Of a stretch of DNA of 64,000 nucleotides, positions 27,801-39,927 are shown in pieces. Source of the stretch: Glossina fuscipes (lineage: Eukaryota > Arthropoda > Insecta > Diptera > Glossinidae); NCBI RefSeq assembly GCF_014805625.2, contig NW_023998416.1, positions 15,409,174-15,473,173 of the forward strand, in the 5' to 3' direction. A program made the translations under genes and the position numbers. Position 1 is the stretch's first letter; each line of letters begins with the position of its first letter. The notes below the pieces were generated by a model. The model was not told the DNA's origin and ran no database searches. It worked only from the letters and a program-made list of their open reading frames with translations.

Positions 27801-30800
27801 CATTTCCTTCCTTGCTTCTGACTAATATCGCCTTAATTATGTAAACAACAGACGAAAAGACATTTATCGTTGAAAACGGGAAGAAAATGATTATTAGTCA
27901 ACTGAAAGGATTCATTCATTCATTCATTGGTATGCAAATTAACCATAATTATCGCCGGATGAAAGGGAACGCATTATTACTATCATCCTATGAGCAACAG
28001 CTCTAACCAGTCGATAGATAAATTCTTGATTGCTCTTGAACATTGGAATCGCTTTAAGCTGAAACTAGTTAACATGACATGATTCATATCTAAGCTTTGT
28101 TTCAAGGCGAACAAAACTGTTTCTTAAATGCTTTTATTATCGCTTTCTGCGCATACTTGATTGTCATCCATAATAACAACATAATTTTTTTACTCATTGT
28201 GTATTGCAATAGCGGTCATTCACCTTCCACCACTCAATTGCGGCTACAATAAAAAAATTATTCCACATAACCGTTTCGTTAAAGTAAAACGTATTTGAAA
28301 AAACCCTAGATTTCTTTATTAATTTGCTATCATCAAACTATTTTATAATTCGATGGATACATGTATGCTTGTACGTGCGCTTTATATTATCATTTGTCAA
28401 AAAAAAAGGAGGAAAAAAAAAAAAGAAGGCAAATTGAGTAAAAAGAAAAAAGTTATTGAAGCAATTAATTTCAATTGTTGTTTCGTACAATTAATTATTA
28501 CAAAATTGTCGATGTGTACGTAGATGAGCATGTTTGTACATAAATGATTACATTATTTATTTACCATACAAACTAATAATAATCATTGTGATTACTACAA
28601 TAGTGATAATTAAATTGTCTCTTTTAGTGAACAATGGTGTTTTTTCGCTTTTACGCTTAGAAAGGGAAATAAAGAGAACAAGTAAGAAAATTATATTCGG
28701 CACGGAACGAAGCTTTTATACCCTTTCCTTTAAAAAGGGGGAAAAAATGAAATTTTTTTAATACTCTATAGCAGGGGTTGGCCGCTGGTCAACAAGTGAC
28801 CCATTTGACAATTGCAAGTGACAAGCTTTAGTTCCGAAAATTGTGTACAATATATAAAAATAAACTATAAAACAGAAACATCAGGGAGGCCATTGATGTC
28901 GAAGAGAACGTTTATAAGTAAAGTGCACTCAATTGTGTTCGTAATTATTTTTTTTAATAAAATATATCTTCCTATCTATTAAAAGACCATCTGAACACGA
29001 AAATACCTCGTACCCACACGTCTCTTTAATGCATTTTGCACATTTTGGTTGATTTTGATCCGACTCTTCCTCTATAGTATTAGGTGAGTATGGTCGAATT
29101 TTGTGGGCAGATATTGTGTGTATCGGATAGGAGTAATGAGAAAAAAAAAACACAATTACTTCGATATTCAAACAAAGATGGTCTTAGTTTACTTAATACA
29201 TGGGAGTTGTTCTCCGATATGGTCGGCTTTAAATATCAATCTGCGTGCGAGTGTTTTCGAGTTCTTAGCCCAATTTAGCACTGATATCTTTACTTTTGCG
29301 GCTGAGAGAATGTTTATCATTCGCGCACAAAGGATCGGCCAGATGGACAGACATGCCTACATGAATTCGGAATTTAATAATAATCAAGAATATGTGCACA
29401 TCTTAGGGCCGCTGACGTTTTCTCCTGGTTGTTGCAAACGCTTTGATAACATGAATAGATCTGCATCTCTCAGTGATTACTGATTGATGTAACAGTAGTG
29501 GAAGAAGGCTACAAATATATTTGTTTGCATAACAAATATGCCAAGATAGGGAATGCACGAATAACTCATCTAGTTTTCTTTGAATTCGTCGTGCCCGAAA
29601 TACAGTATAAAAGTCTTAGCAATAATGAAGTTATGGAATATTCTGCAGAAAGCTAATGAAAAATATTCATTCACTTTTAAGTAATAATGGTCTGCAACGC
29701 TTGCGTGTGATATAAGCTTGATTGTAAGCTTGTGCGGACATATGTCACATCCAGGAAGGCTTAACATAGACCCGCCCTTTAATTGGACCATTCTATTTAA
29801 AAAAGCATTTCGGGATCGATTTATGTTTGTCCGTCCGTGCAATTTTGTTTTCAATCTACAGGGTGCAAGATTTGAGATATTATAATCGAACCTATTGGAT
29901 CCTGCTGAAAATGGATTCGTTTTCCATATACCTTGATGAATTGTTATATTAATTAAAAAAAAAAAATGCAATTTTCAAAAGTCGTCGAGTAATACTATTC
30001 CGGTACACTAAATTGGTGCGAAAAACTCGAATCGGATAGACCAATCTCTTCCTCTTTTTCTCTTTATCACGCCTACTCTTACTCTCTAAGTTTTCCCATC
30101 AAAAGTAAGCTTTATATAGCAAAAAACTTACGTCTATTCTTCATGCATATTCCATCCCATATAACAGGGCCTTGTCGAAAGAAAGTTTTCAACAAAACAC
30201 AAAAATTTAACATATAATAAGTTATGACAAAAATAGATGAAGAGGAGTACTACTAAGCTCTAGAACAAGAAATTTAACTCTGGTAAATTTGGACAAAGCT
30301 ACTTTATCAGTTTTCGCCCTCTTCCAAATGAGGTCTCCTAAAAAAATGTGTGCCTTTACAAGAAAACAATGTGCAATTGTTGGCCATTTATCGAGACAAT
30401 CAAAATAGATAATCGTATTAGGCTATGTGCTGTAGTGTGCGGTAATGTAATGTATGGCCTTGTCGTTCTATTCGAATGTTTTGAGTTATTATTATGATTC
30501 TTATTAATTGCGATTATTGTTGTTTATTAAACAAAATAAACAAAATAAAATGCAACAAATAAAGGGCACTGGCTTCGACTGCCATCAGTGCGAAAAGTAG
30601 ATATGAATATATTCCTTTGCCCGACTATGCGATTATTTGTCTCTTTACTAAAATTTCTAACGCCTCGTATACAATGCGTTTATTTTGAAAATGGTGTAAG
30701 TCATCTCTGAAATAAAATCAAACTAAAGGTAACGTTAAGTACAACATATCGATATCTCCAATTTGAGATGGACGGCTAAAGTGTTTACAAGAGAGATACC

Positions 30801-33679
30801 GCAGTAACTGATTTACTTTCAAGTATAGACTGAACGCACTAAATACAGAATTTGATAATTTTGGTAGCAATGCTATTAATACTTGTCTTGCGGACAAAAC
30901 AAATTTTATCACGAGGTTCCACAAAAGTTAATTAATGTTTTGCTCTTTAGCGCTTTCGTACTGCATGTGGGAGGTAACAGCCAACACGAAAAATTGTGAA
31001 GCAAAAGTTTCGAGAACTTGAATGCTCGTGTTATTTACGCATAATTGCACGATATTGATTTTTATTACACCCTACATCAGTTGTAGTACAGGGATATATT
31101 AAGTTTGTGCGGATGTTTGCAACATCCAGAAAGACTTGAGATAGGCTCGCCTTTCGTCGCAGAAAGTGATTCTAAGTTTATTGGTCCGTCTGTCTGTCTC
31201 GTTTCCGTGCGTTCAACGTTAAAAATTCATTGTAAGATCTAAGGTCCAGATTTGCAGAACTGATCGGTTTGTTTTCAAACGAAAGACAAAGATGAAGAAA
31301 ACTTCAGTAAAATTTTGCGGAATCTACAATGCAATGGCAACACAATACTTGTAGCTTAACTTACAAAACTGAATGAATTTATCTATCAATACGTATGCTG
31401 CTACGTTAACTTATTGTGTAACTTAAATAAGTCAATTTACATTTATCGATTTTTATGAACGCTAATATTTGCTTTTCATTAATAAATAAAATTTAACTAA
31501 AATTAGTTACATTTCCAATTGTTTGTAAATAGTGTAAAGTACCCAGACGCATATATGATAATTAAAATTTTCAATCCAATTGAAATAAAAAGTCGCCAAC
31601 TTATCAATTCTATTAAAGAAGAGACATAAGAAAAAAGGGACCATCCCATTTTCCTCAATACTAAGTTGATAACAGAATAGCGATCGCCGTAGAAGCACGA
31701 GCAAATATATATATACATAGCCAACTCTTTTTACGCTACGTATATAAGCATAGAAATGAGATATTGATTGAATTTGTTCAAGAAGGACTACTGGCTCTAT
31801 AAAGCCTTTGATTATACTCTACACCAAATGTGGTGGATTACGTTTGCGCGAACGTATCCAACGATTGTCTGAATTGATCTCAGCATTTGTATCCGTCCGC
31901 CTGACGTCTGCCCATGTGTTTTTAGAACAATTTACCAGTGTTGGTCTTTCCCACTGCACCCAATGTGCCCATTTTCAAGTCGGAACATTCACAAACACTA
32001 CTCTCTTTCATCACCTCTCTCTTCCCATAACACTTGCTCATTACCACCTTATCCGCACGTATAGAGGCATCCCTCACGATTTGGTTATAGAAAAAAAAAA
32101 AAAAATAGATTGATGTGAAAAATATGGAAGGGGTCAGCCGATTTTTAATCCTTCCCTTATATAATCGTTCCTACGAAAAGAAAACACTTATATGGCCAAG
32201 CAGTCTAACTTAATAATAGTTTGACATAAAAATTAAATTTCACCAAATTTGCATCATGGCGGTCTACTTTTTGTACACCAAGTACATAATAATGAAGTCT
32301 TCCGCAAGTAGATTAATTTTGCTAAATTTAGGCGCCATACGACTAGGAAGTGGCGTAGAATATTTGAAGGCGGTCCTTTTTAAATTTCCCTATTAAAATT
32401 CTTTAAAATCCTGTATAGGCCTGTACAGTCTTTCTTCTTCACGTCTTTCTATTACTTCACATAAACCACGAGCGTTTAATAAAATATGCTTAAAAAGAAC
32501 GTTTTATGTTTCCCTCCGTTTCTGTTGGCTAACAATTTCAATATGTTTTCATTTATTCGAAAGTGACCTTAAATATTCATATGTAATATAATTCAAAACA
32601 ATTCAACGAAAATTTCAAATTTTCTCCAAAATGGTTGAAAATCATCTCATTTTTGTTCAGTTCAATGACATTTCCCTCTCTAATGTAGCCTTATTGGTCC
32701 ATTGTCGTCATTTTCAGCTCCACAACTGATGACACGTCATCGTTCGAAATAACCGGGATACGAGTTGAGGATAGCGGCCATAATGTACAGTTTGAAGATG
32801 GCATACCCAGCGTCCTAAGAGATACACAATTTATTATACGCGTGTTTGGGAACGGTTTAACAGCGGATACTATGATAGCGTTTAGCACTCAACTCAAAGA
32901 ACCAGGAGCTCATTGTCAATTTCCATCGACATTATTGCATAAACCTTTAAATAATTCCGTGACCGGTGCAACAGCTTTGTATGAAATCAAGTTACCGTCA
33001 TCTAAGGAAGAATTTTTTATTTGCGCTAAAAAGGATCCGGATGCTTTTAAGGTTAGTCGAACTCGTGCAACAATAATTTACACTTACTTTTATCCCATTT
33101 TTACCTAAGGAAAATCAAGCCGATCCTTTGCCTTTAATACATAAATGTAAAGATTCTTGGTGTGCTTTGCGTACTCATGAAAGCATTTTACCACTATGGG
33201 TGTCGATTGTCGTTATTGGAATTTGTTTATGCTTTTCGGCTCTCTTCTCGGGATTAAATTTAGGTCTCATGTCCCTAGATCGCACTGAATTAAAGGTTAG
33301 TTTTTAATCGTATTATTTCGTCGTTGTTTGCATTTTATTTTTATTAATTTCCTCTCTTATACTATAATGTTGCAGATTTTGCGCAATACAGGCTCCAATA
33401 AGGAACGCGAGTACGCCAAGAAGATACAACCGGTCAGAGATCAAGGTAATTACCTGTTGTGCAGTATACTGTTGGGTAATGTGTTGGTTAACTCGACCTT
33501 TACCATTCTCTTGGATGGCTTGACTTCTGGGCTTATTGCTGTGGTGTGCTCAACGATTGCCATCGTTATATTCGGTGAAATTACACCACAGGTTAATTCA
33601 TACGAAAACCCATAAAGAGAACAGCTGTTTATGTTGTTTTAACCAAAAGGTCTTTTCCTTTTTTCCATTTTTCTTCTTT

Positions 33680-33717
<38 letters not shown>

Positions 33718-36700
33718 GTTTTTCTGTGTGCTCCGTTTCACTTGAATTGTAGGCGATTTGTTCTCGTCACGGCCTGGCGGTGGGTGCGAAAACCATTTAT
33801 GTCACAAAAATGGTGATGATTGTAACGTTTCCTTTGGCTTATCCAACTTCAAAAATTCTCGATTATTTGCTAGGCGAAGAAATTGGCAACGTTTATAATC
33901 GCGAACGCCTTAAAGAATTAGTGAAGGTAATCTTTAATATGAAACATTAAGAAAATTAAAATTATTACCCGTAAACCTATATATCTTTGTAGGTAACTAC
34001 CGGTATTAATGATTTGGATAAAAATGAAGTTAATATCATTTCTGGAGCATTGGAATTGCGTAAGAAAACCGTCACTGATGTTATGACACATATTGATGAT
34101 GCTTTCATGTTACCTTTGGAGGCAACTCTTGACTTTGAAACTGTTTCTGAGATAATGAAGACAGGTTATTCACGGATACCTGTATATGACGGCGATCGGA
34201 AAAATATCGTTACATTGCTATATATCAAAGATTTAGCTTTCGTTGATCCAGACGATAATACACCGTTGCGAACTTTATGTGAATTCTATCAAAATCCAGT
34301 GCATTTTGTTTTTGAAGATGTTACCTTGGATGTTATGTTCAATCAATTCAAGGATGGTACTTTCGGTCACTTGGCTTTTGTGCATCGTGTCAACGATGAA
34401 GGTGACGGTGACCCATTTTATGAAACTATTGGCTTAGTTACTTTAGAAGATGTTATAGAAGAACTAATACAAGCGGAAATTGTCGATGAAACTGATGTGT
34501 TTGTTGACAATCGTACAAAGGTTCGTCGTAATCGTTATAAAAAGCAAGATTTCACAGTGTTTGCGGAACGTAAGGAACATCAAACCATACACATTTCACC
34601 ACAGTTGGCCTTGGCCACATTCCAGTACTTAAGCACCTGTAAGTAACTATATCGTATAGAATTTTTTCTTTCAATAAATTGTTATTATTCAAAATTTTAG
34701 CGGTTGATGCCTTCCGAAACGATGTTATATCGGAGGCGATTTTACGGCGCTTACTTAATCAAAACATTATATTTAACATTAAATGTAAAGGTAAAGAAAA
34801 AGACGATCCGTCCCTATTCCTTTACCAGCAGGGTAAAGCTGCTGATTACTTTGTACTTATTCTGGAGGGTCGTGTTGAGGTCAAAGCTGGTAAAGAAAGC
34901 TTGCTTTTCGAAGGTGGACCTTTTACTTACTTTGGTACTCAAGCGTTAGTACCTGTTGTTCTTGTAGGTAAGTAAAGAAAACGCCATTAAGCATTTGTGT
35001 TACGTCCGCCAGTAGATGATAAAAAAAAAAAAAACGAAAAGTTTAGTAACTTTGTAGTTAAGATTGTAACACTTAAGAGCAGCATTTAGAAAGTATTGAA
35101 ATTTACATATTTATATTACATATTCTAATAAGTGTTGAGCCCTTAAGATGATTTCATTTAAATCACTCATCTATTCATCTCATGCCTGATTTCTTGGACT
35201 AATCAAGGCTATATTTACATTATTAGGCTTCACATTTTTTGAAATTTTTTTCCCAGATAAATATATTTTTCTTTTATAGAGTCTTCTTCGCAACAGGGTT
35301 CATTGCAGTCATTGAATTTAGAAAATCCGAAAGTTCGGCAAACTTTTATACCCGACTATTCAGTACGCGCTCTTACTGATGTCACTTATATTGCCATTAA
35401 GCGTAACTTATATTTAACTGCCAAAAAGGCCACGTTACTGGAAAAAACTCGAAAATCTGGCACTTCGTTTGCAGTCGACTTTGATGCTGAGGTAGAAAAG
35501 GTAGGTCAGCAAAGATTCGTAACACGGTAACGCGTGTTTTTAATTTATTATCGTGAGAGTTCCAAAAATAGCGATGTATAACGAAAGATCTAACTATAGG
35601 ATAATACGTAGAAATTACCGTTAACAATATGTTTTCTTATTTTCCGAGTAATACAGCAATACGCGTTTTTTTATTTCATGTTTACTGATTTCGAAAATTC
35701 TGATAAGAAACCGAGTCGAGTTCCCCTAGCAGACAAAAAAAACACTCCATAGCTGTACGAAATCTAAGTTTGCCTATATTCAAAGATGAAAATTTCTATA
35801 CCCCATACTTCTTATGGTACAGGATATATTAACTTTGTGGGGATGTACATAATACACCCAAAAGTGCTTGAGATGCACCCACCCACCTTTTATTATATCA
35901 TTGATTTTCTGAATCAATCTTAGCTTATGTGTCTGTCCTTCCGATTGATCGCCGCCCACCTATTACGTACAGATCACAATTTTGAGTAATCTTAATGAAA
36001 TTTAGTGCACCCACGTACTTTGATCATCTCTCGAATAACGCCTTATTTTAAAAAGATATAGAAGATAAAAAAATACGTGGCATTATCGATAACTGCAAGA
36101 AGCGAAGTAGTATTGGATATGTAATGATCGTCTATTACCGGCTAGTAAGCTTTCACTTATTCTAACATACTGAAGTTTCCAAAAACTATTTCTTTAAAGA
36201 TATCAACTGAGCCCATATCCATATTTAGTTAATATGTGTGTCGCAATAATGATTTTCATCTGGGCGTTAAGTTCATCGTTAAAAATTTTAGCGCATTACT
36301 AATAATATCCTAAAGCTATTTTCATTTAGTTTTCAAACTTAGTTTAGTTCTGGTTATCGCAAGATTAGCGCTCATATTTAAGCCAAATATCTTTCTTCTT
36401 TAAGTCAGGATAGTAAATATACGAAAAAAATGTTTACAATCTAGATTTTATATTAGAGGCATCATGTCATACAATTAAAAATATATATTTTCAATTGTGT
36501 TGTTTATTACATAATTTATAATTTTAGTTAATGTTAAGTGAAAAGAAAAAAATCGAGAAAGTTGAAAGTGAAATCGAAGATGATAAAAATGAAAATGAGA
36601 ATAAGAATGAGAATGAGAATGATAATGATAATGAAGAAACCGGTGACAGTTATCGAAATTATGAAAATGCCGGAAATCTTCGATACTATAGCAGTTCTGA

Positions 36701-37748
36701 AATTACACTTTCTGGAAGTGCTACGCTTCGAAAATCAAGTTCACAATCAACCATGAAATAAATCAAATTTTTTCAAAATATAATTGATTTTCTTATGAAA
36801 AAAGGTAAAAGAATTCTTTTAATAAGAAGTTTCAATAAAGTGCTTTTAATTAAGAAAAGAAAATGATAAAATTGACTTAACGCGTTAACACCCACCACCT
36901 ACCTAGGTCTAGGTCTATAAGCGGTAATTTTTTTTTTTTTTTTTTACATTTTTTGATAAACAGAGCTGAATGCGTTTGTCTTCTTTACTGAGTAGATACA
37001 TATGGCGTGGATACCCAATTTTCTACTTTTTTTTTTTTTTTTTTTGCCACCGTGAGAATGTTAGTAATGTGCAGGCAATCAGTCGAATATGTTAGAACGC
37101 ATGAAGCATCTGGTGTCTCGAATATAAAGAAATTTTCACTAAATGTATATTTCTGGGGGGATCCTTTAAAGCGTAGTTTTTTTTTTTTTTTTTTTGCTTT
37201 CTAAATAATATTCGAATACTCTTAGCCTGGGGTGGTGGGGATAAAATATTGAAGATTATAAATTTATAGTGTTCCGTTCACATTACACATTTTAATGTTT
37301 TTTGAACATTGCAGCTGTTGCATTCCCTACATGAAGACGATAAACAACAGTTCTTTCGCGGTAGCCAAAATTTGCGCAAAGGTTCAATGGTGTTAACCGC
37401 CAGCAATACAGCGTCGCCATCATTAAATGTAAGTCATAATATAAAGCAAATCTATTATATAATCTAAAGTGGTTTTCATTTCATTCTTATAAGGATTTCT
37501 CGCAGCAAAGTCGAAGTATAGCAGCGACAGTGACGCAACAAAATTCGCAGGCGACTAATAGCGGCGAAATCAATGAAGTTATATCGATGAGTAGTTTATT
37601 AACTTCAGAGGCAGCGGCCAATAACAGCGATTTAAATACCCACGAATATATCTGTAATGACGGTGGTGGGGGCGGTGATAAAGCGATAGTCACGACACCT
37701 TTGCTACCGAAATCGGATCTTAAGCACAATAATGTCAATGCAAAATAA
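18886..37748 (+). CDS. uex: Unextended, CNNM-family magnesium transporter
   Basis: Ten coding exons (18886-19301, 32718-33051, 33110-33295, 33376-33591, 33753-33926, 33993-34638, 34701-34967, 35280-35500, 37315-37428, 37494-37748) keep frame and give 942 residues. CNNM proteins handle Mg2+ efflux at membranes. Residues 73-92 are a hydrophobic signal anchor ([19 protein letters not shown]); Met53 is an alternative start. Exon 2 encodes the extracellular domain. The DUF21 membrane domain fills about residues 260-450 ([50 protein letters not shown]). The CBS pair lies at about 455-620 ([40 protein letters not shown]). A cyclic-nucleotide-binding-like domain at about 660-770 follows ([20 protein letters not shown]). 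The tail is Ser/Asn-rich. Intron 1 is 13.4 kb. A second C-terminus is possible from 36528-36761. Confidence 0.95.
20325..20470 (-). repeat. fragment of dispersed repeat
   Basis: Only the core is left: AAGACGGACAGACAAGC at about 20371, preceded by the ACACAAGAAAAC block also found at 57650 in the opposite orientation. Confidence 0.45.
21240..22130 (-). mobile_element. possible LTR-retrotransposon relic (BEL/Pao-like)
   Basis: This stretch is less AT-rich than its surroundings. On the minus strand it reads [21 protein letters not shown] near 21860-21800, similar to the integrase C-terminal block W-x-x-GRV-x-x-x-x-PGxDGxxR of BEL/Pao elements. 21240-21320 could be part of a decayed LTR. No long frame, primer site or matching LTR pair was found. 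The match rests on one short motif with a stop in it. Confidence 0.25.
23270..23410 (-). repeat. fragment of dispersed repeat
   Basis: TCGAACCATTTTCCATAGCC, ACACAAGACAAAG and TTAGATCGGTTCC appear in the same order as in the copies at 1600-1770 and 39010-39150. Confidence 0.45.
24360..25215 (-). repeat. two adjacent dispersed-repeat copies
   Basis: Two cores, CAGACAAACAGACGGACATG at 24717-24736 and CAGACAGACGGACATG at 25100-25115, are each followed by a C-T-AATTC-GAA box and an (A)TCAAGAAT block. The first copy begins at the poly(A) and TATAGTCGGTTGCGATCGAA stretch near 24360-24400. The frame at 25036-25353 comes from this repeat and is not a gene. Confidence 0.55.
26845..26975 (+). repeat. 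fragment of dispersed repeat
   Basis: Core TTTGTCCGTCCGTTTGTCC at about 26886, forward orientation, after a GTATCGAACTTAGC block. Confidence 0.45.
28690..29485 (-). repeat. long dispersed-repeat copy
   Basis: It runs from AGCTTTTATACCCTTTCC (28710) and TACTCTATAGCAGGG (28762) to the core AGATGGACAGACATGCCTAC (29340) and AATCAAGAATATGTGCACA. The 126-codon frame at 29103-29483 is open by chance within it. Confidence 0.5.
29560..29990 (+). repeat. dispersed-repeat copy
   Basis: GTGCGGACATATGTCACATC (29731), a CTTAACATAGACCCGCC block and the core TTGTCCGTCCGTGC (29827) are in the order of the copy at 31060. It ends near the A-run at 29955. Confidence 0.5.
31060..31330 (+). repeat. best-preserved dispersed-repeat start
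   Basis: It begins with a small palindrome, CCCTACATCAGTTGTAGTAC-AGGG (31070-31093). ATATATTAAGTTTGTGCGG, a CATCCAGAAAGACTTGAG block and the core GGTCCGTCTGTCTGTC (31184) follow. Other copies can be anchored to this one. Confidence 0.6.
31790..32110 (+). repeat. dispersed-repeat copy
   Basis: TTATACTCTACACCAAATG (31811) and the core GTATCCGTCCGCCTGACGTC (31890) are recognisable. It ends at the A-run 32090-32105. Confidence 0.45.
33674..33712 (+). repeat. (TC)n microsatellite in uex intron 4
   Basis: A pyrimidine tract of TTCTTT followed by uninterrupted CT dinucleotides lies about 40 bp before the exon 5 acceptor at 33751. It extends the polypyrimidine region of that acceptor, so length variation could affect splicing (inference). 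Confidence 0.7.
35790..36075 (+). repeat. dispersed-repeat copy in uex intron 8
   Basis: CTTATGGTACAGGATATATT (35810) leads to GTGGGGATGTACATAATACA, a CTTGAGATGCACCCACCCACC block and the core GTGTCTGTCCTTCCG (35930). Confidence 0.5.
36528..36761 (+). CDS. uex: candidate alternative terminal exon of uex
   Basis: Exon 8 of uex ends in phase 0 at 35500. 36528 follows an acceptor (TAATTTTAG) and opens in phase 0, reading [20 protein letters not shown], an Asn/Glu low-complexity run ([14 protein letters not shown]), a Ser-rich end ([20 protein letters not shown]) and TAA at 36759-36761. An AATAAA at 36834-36839 would end the transcript. The resulting isoform would have 897 residues and lack exons 9 and 10. 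The Ser-rich end resembles a cytoplasmic tail. It is not known to me whether the exon is conserved. Confidence 0.6.
   Translation, partial: LMLSEKKKIEKVESEIEDDKNENENKNENENDNDNEETGDSYRNYENAGNLRYYSSSEITLSGSATLRKSSSQSTMK
36834..36839 (+). terminator. poly(A) signal behind alternative uex exon
   Basis: AATAAA 73 bp after the TAA of the short tail, followed by a less A-rich stretch. It would allow intronic polyadenylation of uex. Confidence 0.45.
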
Positions 37749-37999
37749 CAAAAACCTATTTAACAGTCTATATGAACTGTTAAAGATGTAGCAAAAAACA
37801 CAACAAATACAATATGTTTTCCATAAATAAGTAATAGAAAAAAGTAGAAAACAAAAAAAAACAAAAAAAAAAAAAAACAGAAAATTTTGTGAAAACTTTT
37901 TTCTTCAAAACCGAAAAATCAGTTTCTATGTTTATCATGTGATTTCTTTTTTAAGATTTAGTAAAAAAATAAAGAAAAACACTATAAATCGAATAGAGA

Positions 38000-38031
<32 letters not shown>

Positions 38032-38919
38032 AAACAACTTGTGTCTATAATCTATAATCAAAATATTACAATAATAATAATCATATTATTAGAAATACAA
38101 ATAATATAATTTTTTCAATATTTTACTCTTTTTCTCCGAATTTATACCTCATTATCCGTTCAAGTTTTTTTAATTGAAAAAATAAAAAATGATTTACGCT
38201 TACAATTACTTAATATGTACTTAAGCATATCTATGTTAATTTTAGAAGGAACAGAATCAAAGCAAAACTATGTTTTGTTATCTGTGTAAAGTAATTTTAA
38301 AATAAAACTCCAAGCAAAAGTGAAAACAGTTGTTATAGATGCGTAGAATAAGAGAAAAAAAAAAAAATGAAAAAAAAGAACAAAGAGAAGGAAAAATTTT
38401 AAAAATTACGTAAATAAAGTTATTCATTTATTCCACGATTTTCTGCTTATCGCTTTCATTTTGCTTTCACATCATTTAACAACATTTGGAATCAATTTTT
38501 TTTTTTTTTTTTTCTTTTTGTATTCAAAGTTTTTCAAACAATCAATAAAATTTATAATAGTTATTTCATTTTTTGTTTTACCTAAAAAGAAGAAGAACAC
38601 TTTCCTAGCATTGGCTAGGAAAGATGGATGGATTATTTTATTATGTAAAATTGTTGTTTAAGAAAGAAAAAGTAATAAAACAATATTTTCATAAAATTCT
38701 ACAATAATAATTTAAAAAATCTTTAATGCCCACCATCTAGTTGTATATGCATCTATCCCCATATAGAGAAGGCACATTTCAACATTCATCCGTGGGCTCA
38801 AATATGTGGGCACATGTTAATTATTAGTATGCTATCATCTAAATAAAAGATACTATGTTCTTTATCGTTGATTTCAATGTGGAAACAAGTAAAAGCATTT
38901 TAGCAGAAGCCGGTTCATC

Positions 38920-39275
38920 ATTCAATACCCTACATCACTTAATCATATAGTGACTTGTCAAAATAGGTTGGTATATGGGACGTGGTCGAAGAAGTGGTAC
39001 GATGCGAACCGTTTTCAAAAGCGTTTGTCCTTGTCATAAAAACTGTTAGTATACCAAATTTCATCAAAATATTTAAAAAATTGTGATCTGTAAGTTGAAT
39101 GCAAGTAAATAAGACGGACAGCGAAGTCTAGATCGATTCCGAAAATGTTTCTGAATCGACGAGTGTAATAAACAGCGGGTCAATCTCAAGCCTTCGGAAT
39201 GTTGTACACATTCGTCCAAGCTTAATACGCCCTTGTGCCACATGCGGTGAAGGACGTAAAAACACTGCAGGAAAA
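38920..39275 (-). repeat. dispersed-repeat copy
   Basis: ATACCCTACATCACTTAATC (38925), GCGAACCGTTTTCAAAAGCG, AATTTCATCAAAATATTTAA (39057), the core AAGACGGACAGCG (39111) and CTCAAGCCTTCGG follow the same order, reversed, as the copy at 3480. Confidence 0.5.
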
Positions 39276-39927
39276 TTTGCTGACGGAAACAATACAGTGT
39301 AGAGAAGCGAAACTCTTTTAAGCTTTTCCTTACGGGGACGTGAGTAGTGATGGTAATAGGACTACGATTGCTTGGTATAAAATAAACGTCAAAAAACATT
39401 AAGAAAGCAAGAGCTACAAGTTTCATTAATGATATGGCAAACCCGGCATTTCTTTACCGAAAAAATTATTATTGACCGCAATGTGTCTTCACTGCTTTAA
39501 CTTAAGGAGACTGAAAATCACTTTATTATAACGTTGGCCGAAGGTTGCTTAATCACATTTTACATTTTGTTTACTCATTTATTTTACTTTAATGAATACG
39601 CACAAAAAAGAAGTTTGATAGAATTGAAGAGGAGGGAGGGGAAGCTGCACAATCCATTAGCCAATTTATAGTTTAAATCAGTTTTAGTTCTCTTTTTTGA
39701 CAATACAGAAAGGATATCCCTTCATCAGCTATGCGACAAAGGTCAGAATAAGTTTTAGCTACTGTTAGTGTATAGCCTTTCCTAACCACTTTTACTTTAC
39801 AATTTTACTTTCATTTTACAACATCGTCTTATTGCATCGCTCTCGTATATTAATATACTATACTATACTACTATATATATATTTAGATTAAAGAAATGAA
39901 AGTGTCGATTTCGACAAGAGTTTGATA

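Larger units (their letters stand above)
19302..32717 (+). other. giant intron 1 of uex, repeat graveyard
   Basis: 13,416 bp between the donor AG|GTGAGT and the acceptor CATTTTCAG. It holds no gene that I can support on either strand. It is filled with diverged copies of the dispersed repeat, homopolymer runs, an AT microsatellite near 25246-25264, a T-run at 26518-26538 and a possible LTR-element relic near 21.2-22.1 kb. A small GC-rich patch lies at 27488-27522. All other uex introns are short to moderate. Confidence 0.75.

Noticed and set aside
29103..29483. 126-codon open frame
   Set aside because: The sequence belongs to the repeat family and has no protein-family features.
33674..33712. 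CT repeat as a GAGA-factor element
   Set aside because: It sits just before a splice acceptor and is better read as an expanded polypyrimidine microsatellite.
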